From Paracamarosporium sp. OC-R06-R3 (lineage: Eukaryota > Ascomycota > Dothideomycetes > Pleosporales > Didymosphaeriaceae), in NCBI GenBank assembly GCA_019828545.1, contig JACVRA010000121.1, forward strand, positions 250,547 to 314,546: 64,000 nt of DNA, given 5' to 3'. The translations under genes were made by a program, and so were the position numbers. The notes below the pieces were generated by a model that was given only the letters and a program-made list of their open reading frames with translations, did no database searches and was not told the origin of the DNA. This document shows, in pieces, positions 61,095-64,000 of the stretch; the stretch's first letter is position 1, and each line of letters starts with the position of its first letter.

Positions 61095-62325
61095 GAGGGA
61101 TTGGATGTCGCGATTCGCAGCCGCAAGTCTCACAAGGACAAAGCACGTGGAAATCTGCAGATGCGGGCCGGTGATCGATCTTGATCCGGTCCCAGTGTTA
61201 CAAACGATATATTAACCTCGCTCCTTGATTGAGATGGAATCAAATGCCCATCTGTGAGACGAACGAAGAGAAAGGCTGAAGTTCTTACCACGAGGTGGAC
61301 ACCTGCGGCAGATTCCTTCCAGCTATATAGGCATCATGGCCCCTCAACAGCACCCACACGGCTGACCCAAACACTCACCTCGGACATGTTCAAAGGGCGA
61401 GCCGGTGCGTTACCGCATCAAGTCAAGCGGCGTCGATTGCCGCCCCGCCTCCCAGGTTGGAGCAAGGAGAGGAAACGGTGTGTTTGTTTCCGGCTTAGGG
61501 CCGCCACCAACTGTAATGATAACCTCGAAGGGCATTTGTGACGACGCCACATTCGTGACTAATAGCACGAGGGCTCCGTGGAGGATTGTGCGAGCAGGAC
61601 AAGCTTTCACTAAAGTGGGGCCGGGTACAGGCGTTTCAAGCTTGTACGAGAAGCTTGAGATGTGCAACGCCAGGTCCGCCATCTCCGACCAAATATACAT
61701 GCAGCGGTTACGCGTACCAACCAGACCCAGAATGAATTTTTTTTACGTGAGCACAGTGCTATCTACCTAACTATCTGATTGAAATCCGAGCTCGCGCGCA
61801 TTGATCGCCGAGCCCTTACATGTGGAAAGGAAAAAGCGAGAGAACTCATCGGATATACGGAGATTAAAATCCCAATACCCGATAATTCAACTGTGCCAAG
61901 GGTGAGAAGAGAACGAAGGAGACAACGCATGATGTTGTTTATAGTGATGTACAAAATGGAAAAGGAAGAACAGGGTACTTGGGGGCCTCGTCTCGTCGTA
62001 ATCTTGAATCTTGGTATGCTCATCATCTCGTACTTTTTGGAAGGCCAATTACCCAACCGTCCGGGGGACGGAGAAGGTATAAACCGGAAACGCCTGGTAT
62101 CAACGCCTGGGTCGCTGGCTATAATGCGTAGATGTCGGAAACGCACATTTTGCCATGCAGAAATCAAGAACCTCCGATGCCATGGGAAGAAAAGAAATCC
62201 TGCCAAATCCAGAAAACACACCAACTCTTGTGGTCTTAGTTGTTGCAACGTGCAAAGTCTTGAAAGGAATGCATCCTCCTGTCGTAGTCCAACGTTGTCG
62301 AATTACCGTCCTTGACGGACAACTT
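61095..62325. other. Intergenic
   Basis: 1.2 kb upstream of the MCT-type gene and downstream of the BTB-like gene. Frames on both strands are short or mirror each other. No RNA gene or repeat was recognised. Confidence 0.5.
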
Positions 62326-63981
62326 TCAGGTCCGGTCTACTAGGCGAATAGCCATCGGTTTGAAACCTGAAGGTCGCTCCGAAGTAGGCTCGACGTGCTC
62401 TTCTGAATACAGGTTCTCAAGCAGTGCCCTGGAAATTGATGCATCCGTCGAAGGCTTAACCTGACTCTTCAGGATCTTCTGACGACGCTTCTCACGCTCC
62501 TCGATTACGTCTCGCATGATTCTCGCCAGACCGCTCCACCCAACCTGATTGGCCGCCGCAGGATGACTGAAAAGTCGATCCAGTAGAGCGAGCGGGACAG
62601 AAAGTAAGATGCTTGATAGGAGCTGCGTAATATGATCGGGTTTGAGCTCGTCTTCCGGAGGCGCGTCACCAAACCGAATCTTACTCAGACGCGGATTATG
62701 AGAAGGCTGCTTAGACTCAATAAAAGCCGGGAGTCGCGGAGTCTGGCGCAGTTCTGGAGCGATTGAGTAGAGAGCGAAAGCTGATGGAAAATTATATGCG
62801 ATAAACTCCACCGCATCATCAAGCAAAGCCACTGTGTATGTCTCGAATATGCGGCTGTCGGGTCCATAACGATTGGGCTGTACGGTCGTCTTGTTTGCCA
62901 GGAGTCCGAAATGGAGAACGATATCGAGTGTGTCCCAACGAAGAAGCGACTTGGCGATCCTCAGTCCACAGGCTTGCATTTCGGGGATCTGCAGTACTCT
63001 CCCAGCAGCAGCGTAGCTAATAGCTTGACTCATACGTCTGCGAGCCTCGTTGAATGTATAGCTCTGGTCGTAACCAGTGTCATATGGGCTCAGGTTGTAA
63101 AGAAAAGCCTCCGTAGGTAACAAGGGTGCAGCGTACAGAATCTTAACTGCCTCGTGTAAGGATTCAGCTGTAACGAATCTGTCGTCAGTAAGAACCTCCG
63201 CCAACCGCCTTGTGTCCTTGGTTTGATATAGAGGCGGTGCGCTATGTCGAAGGGCCTCAAATATCACCGGGCTTCGACACACTATGGCTGCATGCACAGG
63301 CATAGACCATAGAATAGCATCTGGTGACCGTATGTGGAGGATATAGTCAGTGAACTCAGGATTGCCAAACATGTTAAAGATGTGCTTGCTGACATCGTAA
63401 TGTTCAGCCGATGGAGAGTGCTTGGCTGAAGCTGGCCCGTTGGCGAGAATAGCGTTTTGTGACTCTTCACTGTAATTAGAATCAGGCTCAGCTTCACCAT
63501 ACTGAGACTTGATAGGAGACTGGGAGTGCGATCGCATAGCGACGCCATTCATAGCCACTGGGCCACTCTGGGGTGAGAATGGGGCAGCAAAAGGTGCTTG
63601 AAAAGCCCCCGATACGGGTGCGTACACAGGTGGTGGGTATTCATTGCTGTTAGCGTAGATCGCGTCGGGTGGCAGCGCCATTGAGTAAGGCGGATGAGGC
63701 CATGACGCGGCTGTCTCTGACGGATGGTGAGAATGACCGGGGTAGAACTGCGGAGCAAGGTGGGGGGCAGCGAGGCCTGGAGGAGGCCGGGGAAAGCCTA
63801 GTTGTAAAGCACGCATTCCTGACTCGAGTTCTCGAGGAGTGGAAGGTATGGCAGGAGACTCCTGTGCAACCCCACCGAAGACTAGTTTCTCCAAGCTTGC
63901 TTGCGGTCGATGAGCAGCAACTTGAGCGGAAGGAAGGTGGGTCGCGTCTTCCACGTTGTCTGCAGCAAGCGTATGTTCCAT
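62326..63981 (-). CDS. BTB/POZ-like fungal protein
   Basis: An intronless frame encodes 551 residues from the ATG at 63981. The frame stays open to the window edge, so a longer N-terminus or an upstream exon is possible. Residues ~1-195 are Pro/Ala/Ser-rich and disordered (GFPRPPPGLAAPHLAP). Residues ~200-330 resemble a BTB/POZ fold: NPEFTDYILHIRSPDAILWSMPVHAAIV, RSPVIFEALRH, then TDDRFVTAESLHEAVKILY. Helical segments continue to the C-terminus (AISYAAAGRVLQIPEMQACGL, HITQLLSSILLSVPLALLDRL, RIMRDVIEEREKRRQKIL). I do not recognise a named protein. BTB domains mediate dimerisation and Cullin-3 or transcription-factor contacts, but no partner domain (Kelch, zinc finger) is visible. Confidence 0.65.
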   Translation of the reverse strand: MEHTLAADNVEDATHLPSAQVAAHRPQASLEKLVFGGVAQESPAIPSTPRELESGMRALQLGFPRPPPGLAAPHLAPQFYPGHSHHPSETAASWPHPPYSMALPPDAIYANSNEYPPPVYAPVSGAFQAPFAAPFSPQSGPVAMNGVAMRSHSQSPIKSQYGEAEPDSNYSEESQNAILANGPASAKHSPSAEHYDVSKHIFNMFGNPEFTDYILHIRSPDAILWSMPVHAAIVCRSPVIFEALRHSAPPLYQTKDTRRLAEVLTDDRFVTAESLHEAVKILYAAPLLPTEAFLYNLSPYDTGYDQSYTFNEARRRMSQAISYAAAGRVLQIPEMQACGLRIAKSLLRWDTLDIVLHFGLLANKTTVQPNRYGPDSRIFETYTVALLDDAVEFIAYNFPSAFALYSIAPELRQTPRLPAFIESKQPSHNPRLSKIRFGDAPPEDELKPDHITQLLSSILLSVPLALLDRLFSHPAAANQVGWSGLARIMRDVIEEREKRRQKILKSQVKPSTDASISRALLENLYSEEHVEPTSERPSGFKPMAIRLVDRT

Positions 63982-64000
63982 CGGCCTCTCCCTAGGATAG

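Overview
This window looks like nuclear DNA of a filamentous ascomycete (Pezizomycotina). Most genes are broken by several introns of about 45-60 nt with GTRNGT donors and CTRAC-type branch sites. The gene set (ATG11, ATG15, a bifunctional HMP-P kinase/TenA, F-box and BTB families, a DUF3112 membrane protein) is typical of that group. Family resemblance points to Dothideomycetes, probably Pleosporales; this placement is from memory, not from a search. No operons, prophage, CRISPR array or intact transposon were seen. Two undetermined bases lie at 26374-26375.

Layout. 1-8.6 kb: the 3' end of biotin protein ligase, an ACS-type MFS transporter, a DUF7053 protein and an NADP-dependent reductase. 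8.6-16.1 kb: a multispanning DUF3112 membrane protein, then a divergent pair for choline oxidation to glycine betaine (betaine aldehyde dehydrogenase and FAD choline oxidase). 16.9-22 kb: the DEAD-box helicase DBP2 with an unusually long intron, and a 13-exon thiamine gene (THI20 type). 22-28.9 kb: an F-box/LRR-like protein, the checkpoint clamp subunit RAD9, a PWWP plus BTB-like protein, a small uncertain ORF and the signal peptidase subunit SEC11. 29-38 kb: an intron-containing tRNA-Gly(CCC), the HMG-box protein NHP6, a heptamer satellite, the kinetochore protein CENP-H and ATG11. 38-45 kb: a two-TM protein, an orphan gene, a split tRNA-like element and a second F-box protein. 45-64 kb: ATG15, a VPS9-domain Rab5 GEF, a coiled-coil (possibly TACC-like) protein, a rhodanese-PTP phosphatase, the Smc5/6 subunit NSE1, an MCT-type MFS transporter and a BTB-like protein at the right edge.

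Functional links. The choline pair is the only clear metabolic unit. ATG11 and ATG15 (selective autophagy scaffold and vacuolar lipase), with the VPS9 GEF, form a loose membrane-traffic group. RAD9, NSE1, CENP-H and NHP6 act in chromosome biology but are not adjacent. Several pairs are divergent with short promoters: F-box/RAD9, CENP-H/ATG11 and ATG15/VPS9. Exon boundaries below were derived by hand from splice signals and reading-frame closure.
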